Origin: Cylicocyclus nassatus
Taxonomy: Eukaryota > Nematoda > Chromadorea > Rhabditida > Strongylidae
Direction of reading: 5' to 3'
Assembly: GCA_958299035.1 (NCBI GenBank)
Contig: CATQJL010000223.1
Location: 75,409,600 to 75,473,599, forward strand
Length of the DNA: 64,000 bases
The position numbers were made by a program, and so were the translations under genes. Of this stretch, positions 9,361-21,692 are shown piece after piece. Below the pieces are notes generated by a model that was not told the origin of the DNA, did no database searches, and was given only the letters and a program-made list of their open reading frames with translations. Within the stretch, counting starts at the first letter, position 1. Each line of letters starts with the position of its first letter.

Positions 9361-12300
9361 TCCCTTCACACCTGAACAGGGACCAAGGTAACCCCCTTCA
9401 CCAAAAGTCGAGAAGAAAAAATTAAGAATGATTTAAGGTTAAGCAAAGTAGAATTTGTACAGGATTTGTTTTTGTATCGGGAAGGAGGAAGAAGATTTAA
9501 AGCATTCACGAATTTCGAGGAGGAAAAAAATAGTAGCTTCTATAGCTGCACAGCAAGGTCAGCGAGAAAAGTTCCGTAGTACAACGTTTCCCTCTGGCTT
9601 CAGGGAATAAATAGTTTGCCTAGAGTCCGTTCATAGGAGCACCTAGTGAAAGGTGTGTTTGATGATTTTTGGACACTTGCGAGTTTTCAACAAAAAAACT
9701 TCATGAATTTTGTAGATGAACAACTTGCACAAGGAAATAGTCGCCGCCGGAACCATCTCGTCTCCGCTTTCAGAAAATATATGGCATGTCCAAGTTCCGT
9801 CCAAGTGCTGGGTGTGCCTAGTGATTTTTGGAGATTTTCGATTTTTCAACATAAAAAATTCATAACTTTTGTAGATGAACATCTTGTACGCCATGGTCAC
9901 CATTGAAACCGTCTCGTCCTCCAATTCTAGAAAATATATACTGGTGCTGGAGTCTGTCAAAAATTTGCCTTGTGAAGGGTGGGTGAGACCCTTACAACGG
10001 AAGTTCTCAAGTAGACGTTCTTCTACATTGGTAAAAAAGCCTCCGCCTGAGAACTTCCTATATATTAGGTTGTACCAAAAGTTCGTTCGCATCAATTTCG
10101 AAAATTCATAAGTTCTGCTTTTTTAACCGATTTGCGTGTTTTCATTTTTATCTGAAAAAGCAAGTTCTCTTCATAGCGCTGTCTTAGTGCATTCCAACGA
10201 GCATACACTGCGTAGATATAAGCGGTAAAATAAAATCTCTCAAATTTTCAACTTTCTGTGTAGGGTCATAAAAAATCTGAAATCTGCAGCGAAAACCGGA
10301 GCAGTCAGTATTATAGTTTTCACGAGCTCTTCCCAATTGTGCAAAGTTTGCGCTGATCGAGCGTCTCTATGAAAAGTTATGATTTCGAGCAAGCAATACA
10401 AAATGGCGAGTTTGATTTATTTTGACATCAGAAAAATCGTAAATTTTCATAGAGATCTTCAATTGGCGAAAACTCTGCACTATTAGAAAGAACTGGTGAA
10501 AGAACCTATAATACCGACTGCTTCGATTTTTGTTGCAAGTTTCCGATTTTTTATGACCCTACACAGAAAATTCAAATTTTGACCGATTTTCTTCTATCGC
10601 TCCTATCTATGCAACAAATGACCATTAGTAAGCTGCTGAAATGTCATTGTGAAGAGCATAACTTGCTCTTTCACATAAAATGGGCAACATGCAAATCGGT
10701 AAAAAAGAAGAAGTTATAAGTTTTTGAAAATGGTGCGAACGAACTTTCGGTACAACCTAATAAAGGTTTTATCTCATCCACCCTTCACCAGGCCCTTTTT
10801 TGATAGACCCCAAACTTGCTTTATAATTTCTGAAAGCGGGAAACGAGGCAATTCCAGGTGGCCATCTAAGCGTACATGATATTCATCAACAAAAGTTATG
10901 AGTTTTTTTATGTTAAAAACTCGAAATTTCCAGAAATCATTAGGCATGCCCTTCACCCAGGCACTTTTTTCAAAGACTCCATGCAAACTATATATTTTTT
11001 GAAAGCGGAGAAAAAGGCAGTTCCAATGGTAACTATTTCTTTGTACAAATTGTTTATCTGAGAAGTTATGAATTTTTTTTATCCTTAGAACTCGTGAATA
11101 TCCTAAAATCATTTCCCCCACCCTTCACCAGGCACTTTTTCCAAGGAACTCCAGGCAAGGTATATATTTTCTAAAAGCGGAAGACGAGGCGGTTCCAAGT
11201 TGACCATCTTCCATGTTCTATCTGTTCATCTGCAAAAGTTATGAATTTGTTTATGTTAGAAACTCGAAAATCTTCACAAATCACTAAGCACATCCTTCAC
11301 CCAGGCACTTTCTCGGACGGATCTCAGACATTTTTTATATTTTGTGAAAGCGGAGAACAAGGCGTTCCGTCGGTCTGCTTGTACAAGTTGTTCAGCCAGG
11401 AGTTGCAGATATTTTTATCCTAAAAACTCGTAAATATTCAGAAATCACTACCCCCATCCTCCACCGGGCACCTTTTTTATCAGACTTTAGAAAAACTGTA
11501 CATTCTTCGAAGGCGGAGGATAAGATAGTTTTGACCACAATTTTCTTGGACGTTGCTGTTCATCTACAAAAATTAAGAATTTTTCTTTTCGAAAGTTCGC
11601 AAATGCTTAAAAATTGTCTTACTCTTTCCGAAACAAATGTTCACGCATGCACATCTTCTACGGTAATTTTAAAAACAGGCAGAGTGATGTAAAAAAAGAG
11701 AAAAGGAAAAATGTATCGAAAAATATTAGGGTGAAAGGTGAAAAATGGGACACCTTGAGAATAATTGTAAATTTCTCAAGAGAGAAAAGCGATGAACTTT
11801 CTAATTTCGATAGATATTAGAGTATATTATTCTCTTTTGCACAGTGCCTATATAAGGTCATTCACATACCTAACAACTCTTATACTTGCTGAAATGTAAA
11901 GTTAATCACTTCGCAAATTAGGAACTTGTAGCAGTATCTGCGCAGTGAAACATGCGAAATCATCCATAGGACCACTGCTGCAATGGGTAAGCTACAGTTA
12001 CCGAACCCACTGGCTTGCTGGTCGTAACGCATGAGATGTCAGTCATGAGTAAGGAGATATAGTCAGTAGCATTTGCAAACAAAGATGCGTGTTATTTACT
12101 TCTTTGCAAGTAAACGCATGTTTTCTGGCCACCATCTGATAGAGCTTCCTAAGCTCTATCCATCCATAAGCTGCTTACCTCAAATTTCTCCTATCTTCAG
12201 AAATTAAAGATTGAAACATGAGTTTTTGATTTTCATTGCGCCAAAAATTCGCAATTTTTCAAGTTTTGCTTTTTTACCTAAAAATAAAAGGAAGGAATAT

Positions 12301-12690
12301 GTACAATAAATCTCTTGAAGGGGCGTAAAGAACTCTCGAACGGCATGTGACTCGCTTTATAACTCTACGGTATGGGAGCGCAAGACTGCGGATTCAAAAA
12401 AACCCTGTTCGAGTTCTTTGAGGAGCACATCGGTTCACATTTCGGAGAAAAGACAACCAGTGATGGCAAAGAGTTGAAAATTATAAACTTGACTGAAAAA
12501 GTAATGAGAGAACACCATGTCTTCCCCCCCCCCGCTCCCCTCGGTCGACATTTTAAAATTTCTCTACCAAGTGAAACACCCTTCACCCAGAGGGGCTGCG
12601 ACCGCTCTGACCCCCTTCACCCTCGAGGGGTCATTTCACCTTATCGCACCTATGGTAAACACCTATGATGAAGATAGAGATAAAACAATT
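9360..12690. repeat. Dispersed complex repeat with about 160-bp degenerate monomers
   Basis: The stretch is built from degenerate monomers holding the phrases CCTTCACCAGGCACTTTTT, 'ctttcagaaaatata' and 'cgaggcggttcca' or their complements. Monomers at 9640-10060 run opposite to those at 10775-11560, so the two blocks form an inverted pair around a MITE (10065-10760). The left flank (9360-9640) is the reverse complement of 43880-44140, and related monomers recur at 41930-42110 and 42780-43190, so this is a dispersed family. The end near 12600-12650 (TATCGCACCTATG) resembles sequence near 44165 and, reversed, near 61035. No coding function is seen. Confidence 0.7.
10065..10760. mobile_element. 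Palindromic TA-flanked MITE
   Basis: It starts TTAGGTTGTACCAAAAGTTC and ends with its complement, GGTACAACCTAA, flanked by TA on both sides. Long inverted arms (CGAAAATTCATAA..., TTTTAACCGATTTGC...) pair almost to the centre. There is no coding region. The TA duplication and the ends suggest mobilisation by a Tc1/mariner-type transposase. It is related to the copy at 62872-63565, which shares the internal TGACCCTACACAGAAAATTC text. Confidence 0.85.
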
Positions 12691-13650
12691 GCTTGACGTT
12701 GATTGACAAAGCTTCCTTCACAAAAATAAAAAATGCTCATTTTGTCAAAACTCAAAGAAGTTCCATTTTGAACGATTAGGTCACGCTTTTTAGTAATACT
12801 GGAGAAAGCGTAATGGAAAAAATTATCTGCGTGCAAAGGCACAAGTTTGTGTTGAATTGGGTGAAAGCATTAATGCGGGAAGCTTTTACATGTATACATT
12901 TGGAGTTTCCATTTATAATGAAGATGTTATTTGTTCGTTATTGCTTGTTCTTATTCAAAGACTTCTTTGTCCACTTAAACAACACTTTCTTTATCAATCC
13001 AATGTGTAAACTAGTATTTGTGTACTGCGCAAATTTCCTGCAATATATTTACTATAAGTTTTTTTCATGACTATAAGTGATTTTTCGTAAATATTATGTG
13101 CTGGCTCGGAAACAATTCTCCGCAACGTGTACATAAAATTGGAATCCCATTCTCTTAATTATAAAGTTCTTTGATTTTTATAGAACTCTATTTCCTATGC
13201 GTTTATTTTCATAAACTACAGGTTCAGGTGTCATTCCTTTTGCATTCCCCGCTTTTCGAAAAAAGCAAGAAAGCTGTACAGACTTCATAGTAGATGAGCA
13301 ACTAAGCCATAGAGTGCTCGACAAAGCATAGTATGTATTCAAAGTTTCGCAGGCAGAATGTTCCTTAAGTAACAAACCGTTTCGTGCATCGTGAAACCTC
13401 AACAAGTAGCTATTACAGTACTTCCGCTCTGTGCAGCTAGAGTAGACTCGAAGCGTTACGGCAATTATGCCTGGATATGCGAGCTCGTTGTTTTTGCCTA
13501 GTCATTGAAATACATTCGAAGATGCTTGAAGTTAGATACTCAGAAATTAGATAAATTTGCATAGTTATTGATTACCCGCGCAAAAAAGAAGATGGTTTAC
13601 TTTATACCACCCAGTTCTTTGTTCTTACGTAAGTCATTTATGTGTATAAT
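12690..13650. other. No recognised gene
   Basis: AT-rich sequence with only short chance open frames. No repeat boundary or conserved motif was recognised. Confidence 0.5.
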
Positions 13651-13651
13651 A

Positions 13652-14673
13652 TTAGGTCATTCCGAAAGTAATCTCGCTTTTTTCAAACGGCCGCCACATC
13701 TGATGGAACAAAGGTTTCTAGGAGGCCTTGGGTGCATTCGATGCAGAATTTCATTCTCTTTCTAATGGTTATGAGAATGTTGCAAAACAGTCAATGAGCT
13801 TTCAGAAAATAACCAAAATCTGCAACCTATGCTTTTTGAGAGATTCAAGTTTCACAATTTTTTAAAGCTTTCATATCAATTATCAGAAGAACTTCATTTG
13901 ATAGTTCGATAGAGCAAACCTCATAGAATACAGTGCAACTTTTTTCTCTTTTCCATAGCTTGTCATACATTTTTAACAGAATTTTAACTGATGCTACCGA
14001 TTTCCATACTTGGACAGCTAAATCCTAGTAGAACATCAAACCTTGAGCAGTTCGAGTGTCATTCGATGCAGCTTTTTCTCCTCTTTCTAATGGGTGTTTT
14101 TTGTTTCCAATTCGTTTAGTTTCCGGGGATAAAATCATCATAACTCATTTTTTAGGGAGCCCCTGGCTGTACCCGAAAAACTCGAAACTTGATATTTCGA
14201 ACCCGTAAACCCTCACTTGCTTCATAAAATTAATGCTAACTCATACTACCATATTGGTAGTTTAAAATCCCGAAAAATTATGATGTTTGATGCGGGGGGG
14301 GGGGTTGAAGTGGGCCTGCCAGAATTCGATGGTTCTGCTAAGAAATCTTTCAAAAAATTACGGCGAGTTACTAGAAGGGGAAAAAACAGCTCTGTATTCC
14401 ATAAGCTTTACTCTATCGAATCGTTTTTTGAACTCCTTCTGAGGATTGATATGAAAGGTTTAAAAAATCGTGAAATTTGACCATCTCAAAAAGCATGGGT
14501 CGCAGATTTTGGTTATTTTCTGAAAGCTCATGCACTGTTTTGCAACATTTTCATAACCGTTAGAAAGAGAATGAAATGCTGCGTCGAATGCTACCAAGAC
14601 CTCATAGTAACCTTTGTTCCATCAGATGTGGCGCCCGTTTAAAAAAAGCGAAATTACTTTCGGAATGACCTAA
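13652..14673. mobile_element. Palindromic TA MITE, stack member 1
   Basis: Ends TTAGGTCATTCCGAAAGTAA and the complement, with TA at 13650-13651 and 14674-14675. Inverted arms include CACATCTGATGGAACAAAGG near 13695 and CCTTTGTTCCATCAGATGTG near 14610. It belongs to the same family as 17026-18038 and 58479-59499. No transposase. Confidence 0.88.
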
Positions 14674-16297
14674 TAGGTTGGACCGAAGGTTGTTGCACCA
14701 TTTTTGGATAATTGTTGTCACTAGATTATGTCTTAGGTGTACTAGAAAGTTTGTGTTAAATCGTCCAAAGTTACGATAAGCAAACGCTCTAAGAAGTTAT
14801 CGGTGCAAAAATATTTCCTCTTTCTAGAAGCCATGTTTTGTTCGGCCTTGATGATTGCTCAAGTAGTCGCCAGAATCTTCAAACCATGGTTTTTACGTAC
14901 TCTTTTAGCTCCTCTTCACTTTGTCATTTCAGGGTACGGTGAAGCTTTGATATGAATGGGTAAGCAGAGTGATTGCAATACAGCGTTTTTTCGCGCATCT
15001 TGAACTGGCCTCCCAGCATTTTTTGAAATAATTTTTAGGCTGTTTTCATTTTAAGAAGTCGTAAAATAAACAAATGCTTCAGGCAGAAGAAATCTTCAAA
15101 ATGGAATTTCAAAAAACTATCATGATTGCACCCTAAATTTACGAGGAAAATAAACACGTTACCGCCTCGAGATAATGGATTTCGACGTTTCTGGCTACAG
15201 CTCGTGACGTGTCTGAAGCCAAAAATCGGATGATTTCATCATTGAAGCCCTCATAAAATATGGACAAGGGCACAAGGATGTTGGAAAGAGGAGAACCTAA
15301 TTGAATAACATAATAGTTGCTCGCCATTTGATGTTCTGTGATTTAAGATGACCAAATGCAGAATTCTATAGCTTAAGAATAAATTTAGAAAGTTGGAAAG
15401 GCCACGTAGACGCACAAAAACTCTGTTTTGCTCACCCCCTCACTGAAACTCTTCCAAAAGTCCTAACTGAAACCATTGAAAATAGCTAAGGGTAGGGTAG
15501 GTAAAACTGTGTTGGAGATCCTGATTTTTGTTCAAGGGGTCAAAGGTCTTGGAATAAAAACATTATTATTAAAAAAGGCAATTTTTTGGCCTCGATCACT
15601 TCTTGCAGCGTTTGCCTATCATTCAACTGGGATGGGCCCTGGAAATCGACACGAACTCCTTAACGATCTAGTGCTTTCTAATGCTTTGCTTACTCTCTAC
15701 TAAGCTCTGAGCAAAGATGAAAATGGAGAAAAGAGATCACTTGAGTTTGATAATTTTAAGCAAGCCCCTCAGTGTCATAAACTTTCGCCTTTTCTTTTTG
15801 GTTAGAAATATTCTGTGCTGATCGAAATTTAATGTAAAAATTGATAGTCGAAAAAATGCGAAAAAATCAGGTCCCTTTTTGGTATTTTTGAAAATCATAA
15901 TTTTTCAAAGAAAAGCTGGATTAGTTGAGATTTCTGGATTTTTGAGCATGCTCAACAATTGCAAAACTGAAGTGATTTTCTTTATTTGCTCCTAACTCTC
16001 GATCTTTTCCGTTTTAACTCAAGGCAAAGGTACCATTTCAATAAGCATAATTTTCTTTATCAAATAAAAATACTTCCAGAATTTTTCGTGACCCAGCTCG
16101 AAAAATGTCAATCTTGATTGATTTCCTTCAACTGCGTGCAACTCTCGAAATTTCTCAAAGGAATTCATGGCGGAGGTACAGCTGTAAAGAACATGGACAT
16201 TTCTATCAAAAAAAAGCAATTTTGAGGAAATCCATCGAGTGGCAAGAAAGTTATGATTTTTTCAAAATGATGCGCAAGAACTTTCGGACCAACCTGA
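14674..16297. mobile_element. TIR element, stack member 2
   Basis: The left end AGGTTGGACCGAAGGTTGTT matches the complement of the right end, AACTTTCGGACCAACCTGA, over about 30 bp. The element abuts the TA that ends member 1 and the TA at 16298-16299. The 1.6-kb interior shows no transposase motif; it may contain more than one element. Confidence 0.7.
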
Positions 16298-16301
16298 TAT
16301 A

Positions 16302-17023
16302 TTAGCTTAACCGAAAGTTTCGTAGCACATTTTCAAAAAAATCATAACTTCTTTTCGTTACAACAATTTTGCGCATCTAAAAGTTTGTCTGAAAGCGTGC
16401 AGCATGTGGTTCCAAAATTCCCCCGGGACTTTCCAACATGATCAAGTTGTAGAGATAAAAATGAAAGAACGAGATCATCCGAAATTCGGAATTTTTAAGC
16501 AAAAATTCTAGAAATCTATTAGATACTGTGCAAGAAAATCCAAAACAGCTGTCATCCTAAGTTTTCTTGTATTTTATTACTAACTAAGTCAAGTTTGTGC
16601 TGATCGAGGTCTTTCAAAAGTTATGATTTTCTGAAAAAAAATGCCGAAAAATCAATTTCCTAAGAATTTTTAAGAAATCGATTTTTCGGTATTTAAAAAA
16701 ATCATAACTTCTGAAAGAAGAGCTTGATCAGCACAAACTTGACTCAATTAGTAATAAAATATAAGAAACCTTAGGATGACAGCTGTTCTGGATTTTAACG
16801 CACAGTCTCTAGATTTTCAGAATTTTTGCTTAAAAATTCCGAATTGCGGATGATCTCGTTCTTTCATTTTTATCTCTGCAACCTGAGCATGTTGGAAAAT
16901 GCCCAGGGAACTTTTGGAATCTACATGCTTTACGGACAAAATTTGAAATGCGCAAAATTGTTGTGACGGAAAGAAGTTATGAGTTTTTGAAAATGGTGCG
17001 ATAGAACTTTCGGTTCAACCTAA
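16302..17023. mobile_element. Palindromic TA MITE, stack member 3
   Basis: Starts TTAGCTTAACCGAAAGTT and ends AACTTTCGGTTCAACCTAA, with TA at 16300-16301 and 17024-17025. Arms of about 340 bp pair nearly throughout (for example CGAGATCATCCGAAATTCGG near 16468 and its near-complement near 16840). No coding region. Confidence 0.88.
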
Positions 17024-17025
17024 TA

Positions 17026-18038
17026 TTAGGTCATTCCGAAAGTAATTTCGCTTTATACAGACGGACGCTACATATGATGGAACAAAGATATCTAAAAGGT
17101 CTTGGTAGCATTCGATGCAGCATTTCATCCTCTTTCTAGTGGTTATAAAACTATTGCAGCACAATTCAATGAGCTTTGAAAAACTACAAAAATCTGCGAT
17201 CCATGCTTTTTGAGATGCTCAAGTTTCACAATTTTTTAAAATATTTCCATCAACCCTCTGAAGGAGTCCAACTTACATTTCGATAGAGCAAACCTTATAG
17301 GATACGGCATAACTTTTTCCTCGTTTTTATATCTTGCCGTAATTTCTTAAAAGATTTATTATCATAACCATCGAATTTTGACAGGCCTACGTCAGTCACA
17401 TTCGCATCAAACACCGATATATCTTCGAAATTCAAAACTTTCAAAATGGTATTATGATTTAACACTAATTTCTTAAGGCGAATGAGGGTTTACGGAATCG
17501 AAATATCTATCTTCGATTTTTTCGGGTACAGCCCGGTACGCGTTCGAAAATGTGAACTATGATTATTTATCCCCGAAAAAACCACAAGGGGAAAACAAAA
17601 AGCATTCATTAAAAAGAGGAGAACAAGCTGCATAGAATGACACTCGAGCTGCTTATCGTTTAATGTTCTACGATATTTGAGTTGACCAAAAATGGAAATT
17701 GGTAGCATCAATCAAAATTCTTTCAAAAATTTTTGAGGATGTGAAAGAGAAAAAATGGTTTTGTATCCTGTAGGGTTTGCTCTATCGAATCGTTACTTGG
17801 ACTCCTTTGGAGGATAGATATAAAAATTTAGAAAAATTGTGGAACTTGACTATCACAAAAACCATGGGTCGGCTTTTGGAGATTTTCCGAGAGTTCATTA
17901 ATTGTGCTGCAATTGCTTCATAACCGTTAGAACGAGGATGAAATGCTGCATCGAATGCTACCAAGATCTCTCGGAAAACTTCGTTCCATCAGATGTGGGG
18001 CTCCTTTGAAGAAAGCGAAATTTTTCGGAATGACCTAA
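17026..18038. mobile_element. Palindromic TA MITE, stack member 4
   Basis: Starts TTAGGTCATTCCGAAAGTAA and ends TTTCGGAATGACCTAA, with TA at 17024-17025 and 18039-18040. Same family as member 1; both contain the phrase GCATTCGATGCAGCATTTCA or its near-complement close to each end. No coding region. Confidence 0.88.
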
Positions 18039-18042
18039 TATA

Positions 18043-18750
18043 TTAGGTTGGTCCGAAAATTCTGTCCCACCATTTTCAAAAAAATCATAACTTCCTCCAA
18101 ACATGATGTTTTTGCATAGAAACCTTATTAGAAAGAGCAATTTATGTACTTTCTAAAACTACGTTGGCTGCTATCTACTACACTCTGAGTGCAGAGATAA
18201 AATTGGAGAAATAAAATCAAGTTTGGAATTTTTAAGAAAGCCCGTTAAAAAATCCAAATCTGCGCCATAAAATCGGAAACAACCATTGTCCTAGACTACT
18301 TTATCTCCTCTATCTGGCTAAGCAAAGTTCGCGCAGATCTAGCTGTTCTTCGAAAAATTATAATTTTTTCAAAAAAATGTCAAAAAACCATTTTCCTTAG
18401 AAGACTGATTTTTTGGCATTTTTTCTTAGAAATCATTTTAAAAAGCTCGTCAGCGCGAATTTTGATCAGCTGAAAAGATGAGATCAAGAAACCTAGGACA
18501 GTGGCTGTTTTGGATTTTATGGCACACTTTTCAATTTTTTAACGGGCTTGCTTGAAAATTCCGAAATTGAAGTGATTTCCTTTTTTCAATTTTATCTCTG
18601 CACTCAGGGTGTAGTAGATAGCAGCCAACGTAGTTTTAGAAAGTGCATGAATTGCTCTTTTTTACAAATTTTAGCCATGCAAAAACATCATGATAGGAGG
18701 AAGTTATGAATTTTTGAAAAATGGGGGACAGAAATTTCGGACCAATATAT
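18043..18750. mobile_element. Palindromic TA MITE, stack member 5
   Basis: Starts TTAGGTTGGTCCGAAAATTC right after the TA at 18041-18042, and ends near 18750 with a worn copy of the complement (TTTCGGACCAATATA). Arms include CATAACTTCCTCC (about 18088) and GGAGGAAGTTATG (about 18695). No coding region. Confidence 0.82.
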
Positions 18751-18911
18751 ATACGTGTGCCACGAATACAAATTCTTATTTTTGGACCGATCCGGACCTC
18801 TGCACACATACACTTCGGGGCGGGACGAGTGTCGTAGGCTATTTTTCGTCATCGGTCGATATCGTTTTTACCCACGAGACTAATATCTCATAAACTCGTC
18901 TAGTCCATCTA

Positions 18912-19657
18912 TTAGGTTGTCCTATAATTATTTACCGTTTTTACTTCGACGGTCGTTTTTTGTATCTATCCTTCATCTGATGCGGCTTGAGTAACCATTG
19001 ATAGGACAAAGCAAGCTCTACAAGATGGCTTTCAAAAGTCTGCGTAGATCATGATCCACGTAAAGTTTTGAGCTGAATGGTAGTAGTCAAAAACGAACTT
19101 TTCTGACAAAAATTATTTTCTTCCCAAAGTATCTAAAAAAATCTAAATTTACTCTGACATATGCTTGACACATCGCACATTCGACTGCATACTTTACGAA
19201 TTTTTTCCATGGTTAGAAATAAAGAAAAATATGAATGAGATAAGATGGCAAACTCCGCCCTTAAAAGTCCTGAGCTCTCTCACACACATGGTCATATACC
19301 TCTTATAGGGGCCTGCAGGATTTCAAAAGTCGGACGTCCGCACGTCCGACGCGATGTCACTAAGGCAGGTGCCAGACTTATCCGCTTCAACCGGTTCGTT
19401 GGGTTCATAGGTCAAATCATTACACTGTCCAACAGCAAAGGTGGTGAACTGAAGGAACCTGTTCAACAGGATAAGCCTGGCACCTACTTGAGTCGTCGGA
19501 CGCACATCTGACGCGCGCGGTGCAATGGCCGTACGCACGTCGACTCTCGCGATCCTGCCCCCTACACATGCAGACGATCATGTATTTGAAAATGTTGAAG
19601 GTGCCTCAGTTCTCGAAAAATGCTGATGTTTGAGGTAAAAACGGTAGGACACCCTAA
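18912..19657. mobile_element. TA MITE with short TIRs and internal hairpin
   Basis: Left end TTAGGTTGTCCTATAATTAT and right end GGTAGGACACCCTAA, with TA on both sides; ACCGTTTTTAC and GTAAAAACGGT also pair. A separate hairpin lies inside at about 19330-19513 (CAGGTGCCAGACTTATCCG against GGATAAGCCTGGCACCTACT), probably a nested element. Confidence 0.75.
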
Positions 19658-19659
19658 TA

Positions 19660-21490
19660 GTTAGGCAGCCGCCGATCAAGTACAATTCGAGATTGTTCCC
19701 CATTGGTGTGAGCTTTTATGAAGAGGCTAGCAATGGTCCCTATCGAAATTTTCATTTACATTGCAAGATCGGAGTTAGAAGCCTCCATGTTTGCACAATA
19801 GATGTTAGGTCTTTTTATTTTGGTTCCCTTTTCTAAAATGCTGGTTAATGCTCATGATGAAGCATGTTTTTGTCATAATGCATTCCTACTTTGAAACGTT
19901 GCAGAGACGAAAAATGAGCAGTAATATCAAATGACAAAGGTTTCACAGTAGAAAAATCACTGCAGTTATTGAAAAATAATTCTAGAGGCCTCAAATTGTT
20001 TCTTTCGAACATTTTTCTACACAAAAAACGGAAGTTTGAAGCCTACTTCGATTACTATAACGCTGGTGGGGCTGGTATAATAAGTTCTCAGGGTCAATTA
20101 TAAAAGCTTTTCTAGCAAAATCGAGCATTTCTGATGTTTGCAGACTTTTGAAATCGATGTGTAAGAACGCGCAGATAGATCGTTAATTTAGGTAATTTGA
20201 CATCTTAACGGCAAAGCAAACGGCCCTTCTCAGCAATCTTTAGGTAAACGTTTAGTAGTTCCATTTCATTGGAAAGACATTTCAATTATATGACAATCTG
20301 AAACTGTAACAAAAGGATTGAGCACGGGGTACGCGTAAATTTGTGTAATTATGACTTGAGTCGAGATAACCAGTTACGTAGAGGATAAAAAAAGCAGTTA
20401 CGGGTGACAGAGTAAGCGTTCCTAGGATGAAATAAAAGCTTCACATAACAGTGATGTGCAGAATAGGAGAAAATAAGGGCGCAAATGAGTGTGATTTGTG
20501 TAAGAATAAAGATGTGTAAAAGCGGTAAGCAAGCGATGCGACTTGCTTGAAGAGCACATTGCCAGCTATTCATACTATACGGCACAGAGTTTTTATTCAT
20601 ACGCCAAAAATACGTAAAGTGCTTGCATCTGAGCTAACATGTAAAGTCGGCTGCAGACTGCCCGAGTAGCTGTAGGCTGAAAGCAAGCGAGCGTGCCTGC
20701 AACGCGGCTGCCCAGTACTGGTGCTATGGGAACTCATGCGCGCGAATACCAATGTTGGCCCGCAAGAGACTCGCTCGCTTGCGTTCAGCCCGGTCGATTA
20801 AGTGCAGTCAATTATACACATCACTGTGATAGCAAAAACAACAACAAACAAGTGGATGCGCATACGCTGCATTTTACTTTAGTGCTCGCTGAGCTAACAA
20901 TCACACATTTTTTTTGGTAGCAAAAACAAAACAACGGACAATTGGGTGAGCATATGCTGTACTCCAGCTATATTCGATGTATAATTAAGTCACAGGTTTG
21001 TTGCAGTAGATCTACCTATTTTGCAAAAAAAGAACACTAACGGGCTCATGCCCTAACTCATACAAGGAGATATAAGGCTGTCGAAGGAATTTTGCTTATT
21101 TTTCCATGGTAGAATGGAAAAATAAGCAACATCAATATTTCAGCCACCTAAATAGTAACAGAGCAGCAACATTCTCACAAAGTGCCTTATATAAAGCGAA
21201 AGCAGGAATGCACTATGCGGAAAATTTGGAAATCCATGGAAGATGCAAAACTTAACCTTGATTCTAAAGATAATTTCCTACAGGAAGTAGCGCTATGAAA
21301 GGCTATGTTTGTTCTCTGATCATTTTCCACTTCACGATAGGACAAAATGTTGTGTACGGTAAGCATGAAGAGCTTGTCGAATGGCTGCATAAGTGATAAT
21401 TTAGATGCCCGAAACTGCGGCATAACACGAATAAGAAACCACGCACGAAGTCTATTTGGAACAAGATACAGGTAAAAGCTTTCTTGAGTT
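19660..21490. other. No recognised gene; one GC-rich hairpin
   Basis: Mostly unassigned. A hairpin with arms 20675-20693 (GGCTGAAAGCAAGCGAGCG) and 20772-20790 (CGCTCGCTTGCGTTCAGCC) stands out in an otherwise AT-rich stretch. No protein motif was recognised. Confidence 0.55.
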
Positions 21491-21692
21491 ACCCTATTTT
21501 CAGGTGTATAAATAGCACCCTTTTTGCTCTAAACGCGAGCAGACCCAGGCGTGCCGCCGCGCATATGTCTCGCGAAGCGGTCGCCTTATCGCATACTGCT
21601 CTCACTTAACGCGCTCCATGATGACAGTCAGTCTTTTGGCGTGTTCGCCTATAGAGTGAAAAGGGTGCGGCTTATACACCTGAAAATAGGGT
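21491..21692. mobile_element. Short foldback MITE
   Basis: The 202-bp unit has inverted ends of about 45 bp: ACCCTATTTTCAGGTGTATA at the left and TATACACCTGAAAATAGGGT at the right. The inner pairs GCACCCTTTT and AAAAGGGTGC extend the stem. No coding region. Confidence 0.85.
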
